Notes: generated by a model not told the origin, from the letters alone. 12,102 nt of DNA from an uncultured Marmoricola sp. (GCA_937868455.1 CALMMO010000414.1:1-12102); one strand, 5' to 3'; counted from the first letter of the stretch, positions 1-7,314 are shown. Made by a program: numbers and translations.

Positions 1-1163
1 GTGCGCTCTTAGCGGGCCACTCTGGTGTCGCCCGGCTCGAGCACCCATGGGTCGAGGCGCTGCCAACGCACATTGGTGCACCCGTCCTAGTTGAACCCTC
101 TGAAGTGCTTGATCGGGTGAAGGCCCGCCGCTTGGACCGCAGTGGTCAGTTGGCGATGGTGGCCGCACTCGAAGCCTGGTCAGACTCAGGTCTTGACCAG
201 GCCGAGCTCGATCCTGAGCGCGTCGCCGTAGCTATTGCCTCAGGCATTGGCGGCGTAACGACGCTGCTTTCGAACTACGACAGCTTGATCAACTCCGGCC
301 CGCGTCGCGTCTCGCCCTTAGCGATCCCGATGCTGATGCCCAATGGTCCGGCTGCAGCCGTTGGCCTGGCAGTTGGCGCCAAGGCTGGTGTTCACACGCC
401 AGTGTCGGCTTGCGCCTCTGGCAACGAAGCGATCGCACTTGGTATCGACCTGATTCGTTTGGGCCGCGCAGACGTTGTGGTCTGCGGTGGCACCGAGGCT
501 GCCATTCATGCACTGCCGATGGCCGCGTTCGGACAGATGATGGCCTTATCGCGGCGCAACGACGAGCCCACGAGGGCCTCGCGCCCCTGGGACAAGGGCC
601 GCGACGGTTTCGTGCTTGGTGAAGGCGCAGCTGTCCTCGTGCTCGAATCCCAAGCTCACGCTGAAGCTCGCGGGGCTAAGGCGTACGCCGAAGCCGCCGG
701 CGCAGGCGTAACCGCTGACTCTCAAGACATCGCTCAACCTGACCCGGCCGGGCTTGGCGCCACGCGGGCGATGAAGCTCGCTATGCGAGAGGCGGGGCTC
801 ACCCCTGCCGACATCGTGCATATCAATGCCCACGCCACCTCGACTCCCCAAGGCGACCTCGCTGAAGCCGGCGCGATCAAGAACGCCCTTGATGGTCAGA
901 CCGATCAAGTAGTGGTCACCTCGACCAAGTCGATGACTGGCCACCTTTTGGGTGCTGCTGGCGCATTGGAATCAGTTGCCACGATCATGGCGCTGCGCGA
1001 GCGTCGCGTGCCACCCACGATCAACCTCGAAGACCCCGAAGATGTCGGACTCGATGTGGCCACCGCTGTGCGAGAGCTGCCCGCTGGTCAGATCGCCGCG
1101 CTGAACAACTCCTTTGGTTTTGGCGGGCACAACGTTGCCGTTGCCTTTAGGAGTGTGGAGTGA
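1..1163 (+). CDS. fabF: Beta-ketoacyl-ACP synthase II (KAS II), 5'-truncated by window edge
   Basis: Condensing enzyme of type II fatty acid synthesis in the cytoplasm: it joins malonyl-ACP to a growing acyl-ACP with loss of CO2. The frame is open from base 3 to the TGA at 1161-1163. The GTG at 105 is internal, because the 34 codons before it (…LLAGHSGV…) already read as KAS sequence, so the true start lies left of the window and about 20-30 residues are missing. The thiolase-fold triad is present: the nucleophile Cys in SACASGNEA (codon 411-413), His in NAHATSTPQGD (codon 831-833) and His in KSMTGHLLGAAGA (codon 942-944). The glycine-rich end NNSFGFGGHN is intact. It overlaps the downstream carboxyltransferase by 4 bp, so the two are very likely co-transcribed. 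In actinobacteria this gene usually follows fabD, fabH and acpP (or acpM), expected just outside the window. A mycobacterial kasA/kasB-like role is possible, but the sequence does not separate these. Confidence 0.95.
   Translation, partial: ALLAGHSGVARLEHPWVEALPTHIGAPVLVEPSEVLDRVKARRLDRSGQLAMVAALEAWSDSGLDQAELDPERVAVAIASGIGGVTTLLSNYDSLINSGPRRVSPLAIPMLMPNGPAAAVGLAVGAKAGVHTPVSACASGNEAIALGIDLIRLGRADVVVCGGTEAAIHALPMAAFGQMMALSRRNDEPTRASRPWDKGRDGFVLGEGAAVLVLESQAHAEARGAKAYAEAAGAGVTADSQDIAQPDPAGLGATRAMKLAMREAGLTPADIVHINAHATSTPQGDLAEAGAIKNALDGQTDQVVVTSTKSMTGHLLGAAGALESVATIMALRERRVPPTINLEDPEDVGLDVATAVRELPAGQIAALNNSFGFGGHNVAVAFRSVE
1149..1153 (+). promoter_or_regulatory. Ribosome binding site of accD6 inside the end of fabF
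   Basis: AGGAG lies 6 nt before the GTG at 1160, within the last codons of fabF. It supports the GTG that overlaps the fabF stop (GTGA) and suggests translational coupling. Confidence 0.7.
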
Positions 1164-2569
1164 CGGCAACGGCCAGCCTCGAGGCTCCGATCGACCCCCG
1201 ACACCCTGCTGCTCGACTCGCTGCCCTCTTCGATGAGGGCACCTTGGTCTGGCTCCATGCACCTGACAAGTCGGGCATGGCCTCCGCGCTGGGACGCACC
1301 AACGGCGTCGCTGTCGTCGCGTTCTGCTCTGACCCCACGGTCATGGGTGGCGCGATGGGCGTCGATGGCTGCCGCGTCGTCGTCGAGGCCTATCAGCGAG
1401 CCCTGACCGACCGCGTTCCGATTATTGGGGTGTGGCACTCCGGTGGCGCCCGCCTGGGCGAGGGCGTGCTCTCGTTGCACGCCGTCGGTGAGATCTTCTA
1501 TGCCATGACTCGCGCATCTGGTCTGGTGCCTCAGGTCTCGGTGGTCCTCGGCCCCGCCGCCGGTGGTGCCGCCTACGGCCCCGCATTGACCGATGTTGTG
1601 ATCTTGGGTCCTGAGGGACGCATCTTTGTCACCGGCCCTGACGTGGTGCGCTCTGTGACCGGTGAAGACGTCGACATGGCTCGCTTGGGTGGCCCTGAGC
1701 CGCACGGGCGCCGCTCTGGGGTAGTGCACGTGCTCACCGCTTCGGAGGAAGAAGCCCTCGAGCGCACGAGAGCGATCACCACCTTGCTCGGTGCCCAAGG
1801 GACCCTTGACGAGACTGCTGTTGAAGACCGCGATCTGGAGTCATACCTTCCCGAGTCACGCAAGCGCGCCTACGACGTCCACCCGCTGGTCGATGGTGTG
1901 CTCGACGAGGGCTCCATGCAAGAAATCCACGCCAAATGGGCCCCCAACATCGTGACCGCCCTGGGTCGTTTCGGCGGTCGCTCGGTTGGTGTCATCGCCA
2001 ACAACCCGCTGCGACTTGGCGGGTGTCTTGACTCAGCCTCGGCAGAGAAGGCCGCTCGCTTCGTGCGGATGTGTGATTCGTTCGGCTTGCCGCTCATCGT
2101 TCTGGTCGACGTACCTGGCTACCTGCCGGGCGTTGGTCAGGAGTGGGACGGCGTCGTACGCCGCGGCGCGAAGCTCCTGCACGCCTTTGGCGAAGCCGTG
2201 GTGCCTAGCGTCACGATCGTGACCCGCAAGACCTACGGCGGCGCCTACATCGCAATGAATGCGCGTTCGATGGGAGCCACCAAGGTGCTGGCTTGGCCTG
2301 GGGCCGAAGTCGCCGTGATGGGTGCTGTGGCTGCGGTTCGGATCTTGCATCGTCGTCGGCTCGCGGAGGTTTCTGCAGATGTGCGGGCCCAAGTCGAGGC
2401 CGAACTTGCCGAGGAGCACAGTCGCTTGGCTGGCGGCATCGACAAGGCCGTTGAGATCGGTGTGGTCGATGAAGTCGTCGAGCCTGCCAAGACTCGCTCA
2501 GCGATCGCCAAGGCGATCAACGGCAGCGGTCTGCAGATGCGCGGCTACCACGGAAACATCCCGCTCTAG
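1160..2569 (+). CDS. accD6: Acyl-CoA carboxylase carboxyltransferase (beta) subunit, AccD6 type
   Basis: Transfers the carboxyl group from carboxybiotin to acetyl-CoA (and possibly propionyl-CoA), giving malonyl-CoA for the synthase encoded upstream. It works with a biotinylated alpha subunit (AccA3 type) encoded elsewhere. The protein has 469 residues, close to the mycobacterial AccD6 length. It has both crotonase-fold halves: N-terminal CT with HSGGARLGEG (93-102) and GPAAGGAAYG (131-140), then C-terminal CT with DVPGYLPGVGQEW (327-339), RKTYGGAY (356-363) and WPGAEVAVMGA (389-399). The glycine-rich stretches are the oxyanion-hole loops. The ending GYHGNIPL resembles the AccD6 C-terminus as I remember it. 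HSGGAR in place of the DSGGAR seen in PccB-type subunits is normal for this subgroup. GTG start, RBS AGGAG, 4-bp overlap with fabF. The order ketosynthase then accD6 matches the mycobacterial fabD-acpM-kasA-kasB-accD6 operon (family knowledge). Substrate preference is not readable by eye. Confidence 0.93.
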   Translation: MTATASLEAPIDPRHPAARLAALFDEGTLVWLHAPDKSGMASALGRTNGVAVVAFCSDPTVMGGAMGVDGCRVVVEAYQRALTDRVPIIGVWHSGGARLGEGVLSLHAVGEIFYAMTRASGLVPQVSVVLGPAAGGAAYGPALTDVVILGPEGRIFVTGPDVVRSVTGEDVDMARLGGPEPHGRRSGVVHVLTASEEEALERTRAITTLLGAQGTLDETAVEDRDLESYLPESRKRAYDVHPLVDGVLDEGSMQEIHAKWAPNIVTALGRFGGRSVGVIANNPLRLGGCLDSASAEKAARFVRMCDSFGLPLIVLVDVPGYLPGVGQEWDGVVRRGAKLLHAFGEAVVPSVTIVTRKTYGGAYIAMNARSMGATKVLAWPGAEVAVMGAVAAVRILHRRRLAEVSADVRAQVEAELAEEHSRLAGGIDKAVEIGVVDEVVEPAKTRSAIAKAINGSGLQMRGYHGNIPL

Positions 2570-2587
2570 GTCAGCTACACGACCTGG
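2566..2587. terminator. Weak hairpin between convergent accD6 and DUF3145 genes
   Basis: CTAGGTC (2566-2572) can pair with GACCTGG (2581-2587) around an 8-nt loop, with one G-T wobble. It spans both stop codons, which are only 5 bp apart. There is no T-tract on either strand, so intrinsic termination is doubtful. It is the only visible candidate for ending the two convergent transcripts. Confidence 0.25.
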
Positions 2588-3078
2588 TGAAGCCATTTCA
2601 CAGGCGCGCCCTCACCGGCGTACCTAAATGACTCAAGTTCGTCGTCCCAGGGCTTCCCCAGCATCTTGTCGATTTCGTTCATCAACGTGGTCTCACCCAA
2701 GGCGGCGCGCACGACGGATGACTTGAGCTTGTCTTCGGGAATCATGATGTCGCCGTGCACTCCGACAACGGCCCTGAAGATGCCTAGCGTTGGGGTGTAG
2801 GAGAATCGCTCACCCTCGGTGTTGGCGGTCATGTCTTCGGTGACCTCAAAGCGCAGGCGCTCCCAGCCACGCATGGCTGACGCGATGGCGGCGGCAGTGC
2901 CCGCGTCACCAGACCAGGAGTATTCAGCGCGCCAGGTACCGGGTTGGGCGGGTTGGGCGGTCCATTGGAGGCTTACTGACATGCCCAAGATGTTGCTCAA
3001 CGCCGACTCAATGTGCGGGAGCAATGCAGCAGCCGCAGAGTGCACGAATAGCACGCCGCGGGTGGGGTGAACAGTCAC
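2575..3078 (-). CDS. DUF3145 family protein, actinobacterial conserved, function unknown
   Basis: A 167-residue soluble protein with no signal peptide or membrane segment. I recognise the DUF3145 family from RGVLFVHSA (7-15), PGTWRAEYSW (46-55), RGWERLRFEVTED (69-81), GERFSYTPTLGIF (89-101), HGDIMIPEDKL (108-118) and the conserved tail DDELESFRYAGEGAP followed by VKWLHQVV. The length is that of the whole family. It starts at GTG with a strong AGGAGG 5 nt upstream. Its biochemical role is not known to me. In actinobacteria the family is, as I recall, often encoded next to the fabD-fabH-acpP-fabF genes, and it is again here, convergent with accD6 and 5 bp away. A link to fatty acid synthesis is therefore an inference from position only. 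It probably has its own promoter in the 166-bp gap to its right, which also holds repeats and a leader hairpin. Confidence 0.9.
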   Translation of the reverse strand: MTVHPTRGVLFVHSAAAALLPHIESALSNILGMSVSLQWTAQPAQPGTWRAEYSWSGDAGTAAAIASAMRGWERLRFEVTEDMTANTEGERFSYTPTLGIFRAVVGVHGDIMIPEDKLKSSVVRAALGETTLMNEIDKMLGKPWDDELESFRYAGEGAPVKWLHQVV

Positions 3079-3082
3079 TTCG

Positions 3083-3090
3083 ACCTCCTC
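3083..3090 (-). promoter_or_regulatory. Strong Shine-Dalgarno of the DUF3145 gene
   Basis: On the minus strand GAGGAGGT precedes the GTG at 3078 with about 5 nt spacing. It is close to ideal and decides the GTG start. Confidence 0.75.
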
Positions 3091-3097
3091 GTCCAGC

Positions 3098-3116
3098 AGG
3101 CGTCGAGGCGACGCCT
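3098..3116 (-). repeat. 7-bp perfect stem-loop in the DUF3145 leader
   Basis: AGGCGTC (3098-3104) and GACGCCT (3110-3116) form a perfect GC-rich stem with a 5-nt loop, ending 8 bp before the Shine-Dalgarno. In an mRNA it could affect access to the RBS or stability. There is no T-tract, so it is not a terminator. Confidence 0.4.
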
Positions 3117-3155
3117 TCCCCAGCGGCCTCGTGTGAGCCGGACAAGATGGGTCAG

Positions 3156-3198
3156 TTGTGATCTATGTGGTTGTGTGCACCCATTGTGAATGCTGTGA
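3156..3198. repeat. Cluster of four TTGTGA-like hexamers upstream of DUF3145
   Basis: TTGTGA (3156), TTGTGT (3171), TTGTGA (3184) and CTGTGA (3193) lie in the same orientation within 43 bp, in the gap between the DUF3145 and hydrolase genes. They could be half-sites for a regulator. They do not form the TGTGA-N6-TCACA dyad of a CRP site. Chance is not excluded. Confidence 0.3.
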
Positions 3199-3211
3199 CG
3201 CATGAAAACAA
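3183..3211 (-). promoter_or_regulatory. Candidate sigma-70-type promoter for DUF3145
   Basis: On the minus strand TTGTTT (3206-3211) and CACAAT (3183-3188) are separated by 17 bp, about 100 bp upstream of the GTG. Each hexamer matches the consensus only partly. This is the best-spaced pair I found in the gap. Confidence 0.2.
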
Positions 3212-3244
3212 GTGCAAAACTCGCTTAGATCGTCCTGATTTGCG

Positions 3245-4150
3245 TTAGGCCGGGGCAGCGGGACCCAGTTCCATCAGCGTGCTCAAGACTTCAACCGATA
3301 TGCCTAGCCCACCCAAGTGACTGTGCCCGGCATTAACGATGAACTCCGCCTGAGGCAGCTTTTCGGCAGCTTGTTGACCGTGAGACAGCGGCACAATCGG
3401 ATCCTCGTCACCGTGCCACCATCGCACCGGTACTTCGACGTCACCGAGTTCAAACCCCCAGTGCCGTGAAAACAGCACCAGGTCAGCCAAAGGCGCGATG
3501 GCCTGTTTACGTGAGCCACCAACAAGATCATCAAGGAACATCGCCTTGAATTCAGGGTGGTTGAGCAGTTCCTTGTCACCTTGAGGTTGTACGGCGGCAT
3601 ACGCCCCAATCGCTGCTCCGGCTAGTGGGCGAAGCAGTTGAATCACCTTGCCTAGCCCGAGCCCAAGTGGCACATAGCCGTGAGTCAGCATGGGGGCAAA
3701 GAAGCCAGAAAAGCCGACCAAGCCACCCTTAACCGCGTCATCGCCTTGGGTCGGCGGCACGCCACCGAGCACGCCCACGCCGTGGACTCGATCGGGCATC
3801 GCCGCAGCGGCCGCCAGTGTGTAAGGCCCGCCCCCGGAGAGGCCGACCAGTCGCATGGTGTCGATCGAGAGCCTTTCGGCCACGATCTCGAGGTCACCTG
3901 TCCAGTCCACGATGTTGTCGTAGAGGTGCGGGGTCGATGAACCAATGCCTGGGCGATCCAGACCGATGATGCGCAGGTCGTGCTGGAGTGCGTAGTTTCG
4001 CGCCTCGACCGGAACCTGGCGCCGCCCTCCCGGCGTGCCATGCATCCAGATGATCGCCTCGCCACGTGGTGCGCCGTACTCAGCAAAGGTGAGGCGCCGC
4101 CCCCCTCGTACTGCGAGGCTGCCTTCAAGTCGGGGACGCTCCAGATCCAT
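3245..4150 (-). CDS. Alpha/beta hydrolase (serine hydrolase, substrate unknown)
   Basis: A 301-residue cytoplasmic alpha/beta-hydrolase-fold protein. The oxyanion turn is HGTPGG (37-42), then GLDRPGIG (63-70). The nucleophile elbow is GLSGGG with Ser105. A cap region follows at about 145-225, then HGDEDPIVP with the likely catalytic Asp250 and AGHSH with the catalytic His276. All triad members are therefore visible. Esters, lactones or epoxides are all possible substrates, and nothing in the sequence picks one. The ATG at 4150 is chosen because the hydrolase similarity starts soon after it; no convincing Shine-Dalgarno is seen. It stands alone on the minus strand, divergent from the CNNM pair (113-bp gap), with an AACnnGTT dyad 22 bp upstream of the start that may be its operator. 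It ends 166 bp before the DUF3145 start. Confidence 0.88.
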   Translation of the reverse strand: MDLERPRLEGSLAVRGGRRLTFAEYGAPRGEAIIWMHGTPGGRRQVPVEARNYALQHDLRIIGLDRPGIGSSTPHLYDNIVDWTGDLEIVAERLSIDTMRLVGLSGGGPYTLAAAAAMPDRVHGVGVLGGVPPTQGDDAVKGGLVGFSGFFAPMLTHGYVPLGLGLGKVIQLLRPLAGAAIGAYAAVQPQGDKELLNHPEFKAMFLDDLVGGSRKQAIAPLADLVLFSRHWGFELGDVEVPVRWWHGDEDPIVPLSHGQQAAEKLPQAEFIVNAGHSHLGGLGISVEVLSTLMELGPAAPA

Positions 4151-4171
4151 GGCCGCATTCTGCCATGTTTG

Positions 4172-4183
4172 AGAACACGTTCT
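4172..4183. promoter_or_regulatory. Inverted repeat AGAAC-AC-GTTCT, possible TetR-type operator
   Basis: Perfect 5-bp arms with a 2-bp spacer, 22 bp upstream of the hydrolase ATG and about 80 bp upstream of the CNNM start. The core AACnnGTT is the core of sites bound by KstR-like TetR repressors (TnnAACnnGTTnnA, family knowledge). Here one flanking T is G, while the other flank (CTA) fits. The spacing is 2 bp, not the 4 bp of the actinobacterial LexA box. The regulator is inferred. Confidence 0.4.
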
Positions 4184-4263
4184 AGTTTTTCACCGACTTG
4201 GACTTCTGTGTGATGAAGGCACGACGCCCGCCGTTTCGGAAGAACTTCACTACCTAAGCAACA

Positions 4264-5628
4264 ATGGCGCCCATGGAATGGCTGCTGCTGGGCATCGCGG
4301 TGCTTTTGGTGCTCTTATGTGGCACCTTCGGCGCAGCCGAATATTCGTTTGTTGCCGTCGACCGGGCCGCCGTTGACCGTGACGCTGCCACGGGAGACTC
4401 AACGGCCAAGGGAGTTCAATCCGCGCTCAAGAGCCTCTCAACGCAACTTTCGTCGGCTCAAATTGGCATCACACTGACCAACTTGGGCATCGGTTTCCTC
4501 GCTGAGCCAGCGATTTCATCCCTGATCGATGGGCCTCTCATGGCCGTCGGCGTGCCCACGTCCTGGGTGCGAAGCGTGTCGGTGGCACTCGGGCTGTTTC
4601 TGGCTACCTTGTTCACGATGATCTTTGGCGAACTCGTGCCCAAGAAGATCGCGCTTGCGGCCCCAATGGGCACCGCGCGAGCCCTGCAAGGCTTCCAGCG
4701 CGCGTTCACCTCCGTGGCAAAGCCCGCAATATGGGTGCTCAACGGATCGGCTAACGCCGTGGTGAGAATGCTCGGGATGGAGCCGAAAGAGGAACTGCGC
4801 TCGGCGCGCTCCTCTGATGAGTTGGCCTCACTCGCCGGGCGTTCGGCTAGCGAGGGCAAACTCGACACCGACACCGCCAGTTTGGTGCAACGCTCAGTTG
4901 CCTTCGGCCCACGCACGGCTGGGGAAATCATGACCCCTCGAGTGCGCATGGAAGCCGTTGACTTCGACGCTCCGGTCAGCGAGATCATCGCGCTGGCCGC
5001 CAGCACTGGGCTCTCAAAGTTCCCCGTCATCAAGCAGTCCCCCGACAACGTCGTGGGCGCTGTGCACGTCAAGCAAGCTGTGGCGGTGCCACGATCAGAG
5101 CGTGGGTCCACCTTGGTTCGCGAAGTCATGCTGGAACCAATCGTGGTTCCCGAGTCTCTGCGACTCGACCCACTGCTCCAGCTGCTGCGCGGCGAAGGAT
5201 TCCAGCTAGCAATCGTCTCTGATGAGTACGGCGGCACGGCAGGTGTCGTCACCCTCGAAGACGTGGTTGAAGAGATCGTTGGCGATATCGCCGATGAGCA
5301 CGACAAACGAGGCGCACGTCTTCGACAACGTCCAGATGGCAGCTGGACTGTGTCGGGGCTGCTGCGCCCTGATGAAGTCGCCGACGTCACGGGGCTCGAC
5401 CTTCCCGAAGATGAGGACTACGACACGATCGCTGGCCTGTTCATCAAGGCGCTGGGCCGCATCCCGGTCAAAGACGACTCCGTCATGATCGAACTCCCCC
5501 GCGAGAACACAGAAGACGACGATGACGACCAACCCGCTGAGTTCGCCAGGCTCAGCGTCATCCGCATGCAAGGGCTGCGCATCGACCGCATTGCAGTAAG
5601 CCGAGTCAGCGAGGGTGAGGGCCAATGA
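4264..5628 (+). CDS. CNNM/CorC-family membrane protein (DUF21-CBS-CBS-CorC_HlyC)
   Basis: Probable divalent cation (Mg2+ or Co2+) efflux or homeostasis protein of the inner membrane. Older annotation calls this family hemolysin C-like. Domain order over 454 residues: a DUF21 transmembrane domain (about 5-170) with hydrophobic stretches near 5-22, 65-85, 98-120 and 143-168 and the signature GELVPKK (122-128); a CBS pair (about 217-342) with EIMTPRVRMEA and DEYGGTAGVVTLEDVVEEIVGD; and a C-terminal CorC_HlyC domain (about 358-446), interrupted by an acidic run ENTEDDDDDQ (414-423). ATG 4264 is used; ATG 4273 is an alternative. Neither has a good Shine-Dalgarno, and a TACCTA 7 bp upstream would fit a leaderless transcript (weak inference). 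It overlaps the next gene by ATGA. The order and sizes resemble the M. tuberculosis pair Rv1842c/Rv1841c as I recall it. Confidence 0.92.
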   Translation: MAPMEWLLLGIAVLLVLLCGTFGAAEYSFVAVDRAAVDRDAATGDSTAKGVQSALKSLSTQLSSAQIGITLTNLGIGFLAEPAISSLIDGPLMAVGVPTSWVRSVSVALGLFLATLFTMIFGELVPKKIALAAPMGTARALQGFQRAFTSVAKPAIWVLNGSANAVVRMLGMEPKEELRSARSSDELASLAGRSASEGKLDTDTASLVQRSVAFGPRTAGEIMTPRVRMEAVDFDAPVSEIIALAASTGLSKFPVIKQSPDNVVGAVHVKQAVAVPRSERGSTLVREVMLEPIVVPESLRLDPLLQLLRGEGFQLAIVSDEYGGTAGVVTLEDVVEEIVGDIADEHDKRGARLRQRPDGSWTVSGLLRPDEVADVTGLDLPEDEDYDTIAGLFIKALGRIPVKDDSVMIELPRENTEDDDDDQPAEFARLSVIRMQGLRIDRIAVSRVSEGEGQ

Positions 5629-6689
5629 GCACCTCCACAGCCCTCTGGGTCGGTTCACTGCTGCTGATCGCCAACGCATTCTTCGTTGCTAGCGAATTCG
5701 CACTCGTGGCTGCTCGACGTACCAAGTTGGAGCCGAGGGCCGCACAAGGTTCGAGTTTGGCGCGCTCGGCCATCAAAGCTATGGACAACCTCTCCACCGT
5801 CATGGCCGCGGTGCAATTGGGCATCACATTGGCTTCGGTGGGCCTGGGTGCGGTGGCCGAGCCAGCATTGGCCAAGCTCATTGATCCGCTCGTCGAGGCC
5901 GCGCATGTGCCGCACAATTTGCTGCACCCGATCGCCTTCACATTGACCATGCTGGTCGTGGTCTATCTCCACGTGGTCATGGGCGAGATGGTGCCCAAGA
6001 ACATCGCGTTGGCCGGTCCCGAACGTGCCGCCTTGGCACTAGGCGCGCCGATGATGTTCTTTGTGGCGGTCTTTCGCCCCCTCATCGCCTTGATCAATGG
6101 AGTCTCCGACGCGGTCGTTCGGCTCATGCGTCTTGAGCCGGCTAGTGCGATCGCCTCCACCTTCACAAAGGAGGAAGTTGAGGCGCTGCTCAACGAGTCA
6201 CGTGATGAGGGGCTGCTTGAGCAAGGTGAGTACGAACGCCTCTCAGGAGCACTCGGCTTCACCTCACGCCAGGTCGCCACCGTCGTACTGCCCCTGGCCA
6301 CGTTACAAACTGTGGAGCGCGGTGCCCGTGTCGATGAGATTGAGTCGGTGTGTGCCGAGACTGGCTATTCGCGCTTCCCCGTCGAAGACGATGGCGATTT
6401 GATCGGCTACCTCCACATCAAAGATGTGCTTGCTGATGACCCACAAGGGCGCGCCAAAGTGATCGAAGACAAGTGGATTCGACCCTTTGCCAACGTGATC
6501 GCCACCGACACCTTGCAGCGCACGCTGGCAGTGGTGCAGGCCAAAGGCTCACACATGGCACGGGTAACCGATGAGCACGGCACCGTGCTGGGCATCGCGA
6601 CGCTAGAGGACGTTATCGAGGAACTGGTTGGCGAGATTCGCGATGGGGCGCATATCGAGCGCGAGGATCAGGACGCCGCTTCAGATTAG
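5625..6689 (+). CDS. Second CNNM-family membrane protein, DUF21-CBS-CBS without CorC_HlyC domain
   Basis: A 354-residue partner of the preceding gene, joined by a 4-bp ATGA overlap. Its RBS region is GAGGGTGAGGG just before the ATG. The DUF21 domain (about 7-170) has hydrophobic stretches near 8-28, 59-78, 100-120 and 130-150 and the signature GEMVPKN (120-126). A CBS pair follows (about 198-320), with TGYSRFPV, GYLHIKDVL and DEHGTVLGIATLEDVIEELVGEI. The protein ends about 30 residues later, so the CorC_HlyC domain of its neighbour is absent; the short acidic tail looks natural, not like a frameshift remnant. CNNM transporters work as dimers (family knowledge), so a heterodimer of long and short forms is plausible but unproven. 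It is convergent with the acetyltransferase gene, with 4 bp between stops. Confidence 0.92.
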   Translation: MSTSTALWVGSLLLIANAFFVASEFALVAARRTKLEPRAAQGSSLARSAIKAMDNLSTVMAAVQLGITLASVGLGAVAEPALAKLIDPLVEAAHVPHNLLHPIAFTLTMLVVVYLHVVMGEMVPKNIALAGPERAALALGAPMMFFVAVFRPLIALINGVSDAVVRLMRLEPASAIASTFTKEEVEALLNESRDEGLLEQGEYERLSGALGFTSRQVATVVLPLATLQTVERGARVDEIESVCAETGYSRFPVEDDGDLIGYLHIKDVLADDPQGRAKVIEDKWIRPFANVIATDTLQRTLAVVQAKGSHMARVTDEHGTVLGIATLEDVIEELVGEIRDGAHIEREDQDAASD

Positions 6690-6693
6690 TCAG

Positions 6694-7305
6694 TCAATGC
6701 TCGTTCGGGGGCCAAGCCCAGCGGGAACGAATCGTGCGCGACTCACCTGGGGCCGCGGTGAAGCCGTCGCGCCATTGCCCGTTGCCGAGGTCAACTTGCA
6801 CCTCAAGGATGCCGCCACCTTCACGCTCGGTACGCGTGGGGCCGAGTCGTTTAAGCATCGCAAGTGAAGCTGGGTTGTCGGTCAAGACCTCGGTCAAAAG
6901 GTGAGTGACTCCTGCAGGTCGCTGCCGAACCAATTCGGCCAACAAAGCAGTGGCAACACCACGGCCATGCCATTGGTCCTTCACGGTAACCGCAATATCG
7001 GCGGTGTCAGGATCTTCGTCGTAGCGCACGATGCGTCCTACGCCCACAGGATCAAAGGTGCCATCGTCATCGTGGGATTCGGCAAAGAGCACGAGGGCTA
7101 TGTGGTCCACGCCGTCGACGTCGTCGACAAGGCGGTCCAACATGGCGGGGGTGAGTTTGTCGACAGCGGCCAGGAACCTACGCCGACGCGACGTCGGCGA
7201 TAGGTCGACGTACGCCGCGGCCAAGAGGTCGCGGTCGGTTGGTAGCAACGGCCAGAAAACCGCAGCCGTGCCGTCGCGCAGTACAACCTGCTCGATGATG
7301 TTCAC
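6694..7305 (-). CDS. GNAT-family N-acetyltransferase
   Basis: A 203-residue cytoplasmic protein that would transfer an acetyl group from acetyl-CoA to an unknown amine. The GNAT core is visible: beta-strand GVGRIVRY (88-95), motif A DIAVTVKDQWHGRGVAT (103-119) with the QxxGxG/A pyrophosphate loop, and the later TDNPASLAMLKRLG. The N-terminal part (LSPTSRRRRFL at 35-45) resembles the acetyltransferase domain of actinobacterial Pat-type protein lysine acetyltransferases, but no cyclic-nucleotide domain is attached. Protein acetylation is therefore only one option. About 45 C-terminal residues beyond the GNAT core look poorly conserved. GTG start at 7305 with AGGAAAG upstream. A TACTC-AA-GAGTA dyad overlaps that RBS. 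It is divergent from the peroxiredoxin gene across a gap of about 220 bp. Confidence 0.87.
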   Translation of the reverse strand: MNIIEQVVLRDGTAAVFWPLLPTDRDLLAAAYVDLSPTSRRRRFLAAVDKLTPAMLDRLVDDVDGVDHIALVLFAESHDDDGTFDPVGVGRIVRYDEDPDTADIAVTVKDQWHGRGVATALLAELVRQRPAGVTHLLTEVLTDNPASLAMLKRLGPTRTEREGGGILEVQVDLGNGQWRDGFTAAPGESRTIRSRWAWPPNEH

Positions 7306-7314
7306 CCACTTTCC

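Noticed and set aside
1088..1798. A 236-codon minus-strand frame opposite fabF/accD6
   Set aside because: It has low-complexity His/Arg/Gly composition, covers two well-recognised genes and has no RBS.
3156..3198. CRP site in the TTGTGA cluster
   Set aside because: The hexamers are direct, not inverted, and no TGTGA-N6-TCACA spacing is present.
4172..4183. LexA/SOS box reading of AGAACACGTTCT
   Set aside because: The actinobacterial SOS box needs GAAC-N4-GTTC; here the spacer is only 2 bp.
4458..5390. A 310-codon open frame on the minus strand opposite the first CNNM gene
   Set aside because: It is antisense to a convincing DUF21-CBS-CorC protein, is Ser/Thr/Arg-rich with no family features, and exists because third positions of the real gene are G/C.
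6702..6732. Hairpin TCGTTC…GAACGA after the CNNM pair as a terminator
   Set aside because: The long imperfect loop lies inside the acetyltransferase coding end with no T-tract; too weak to call.
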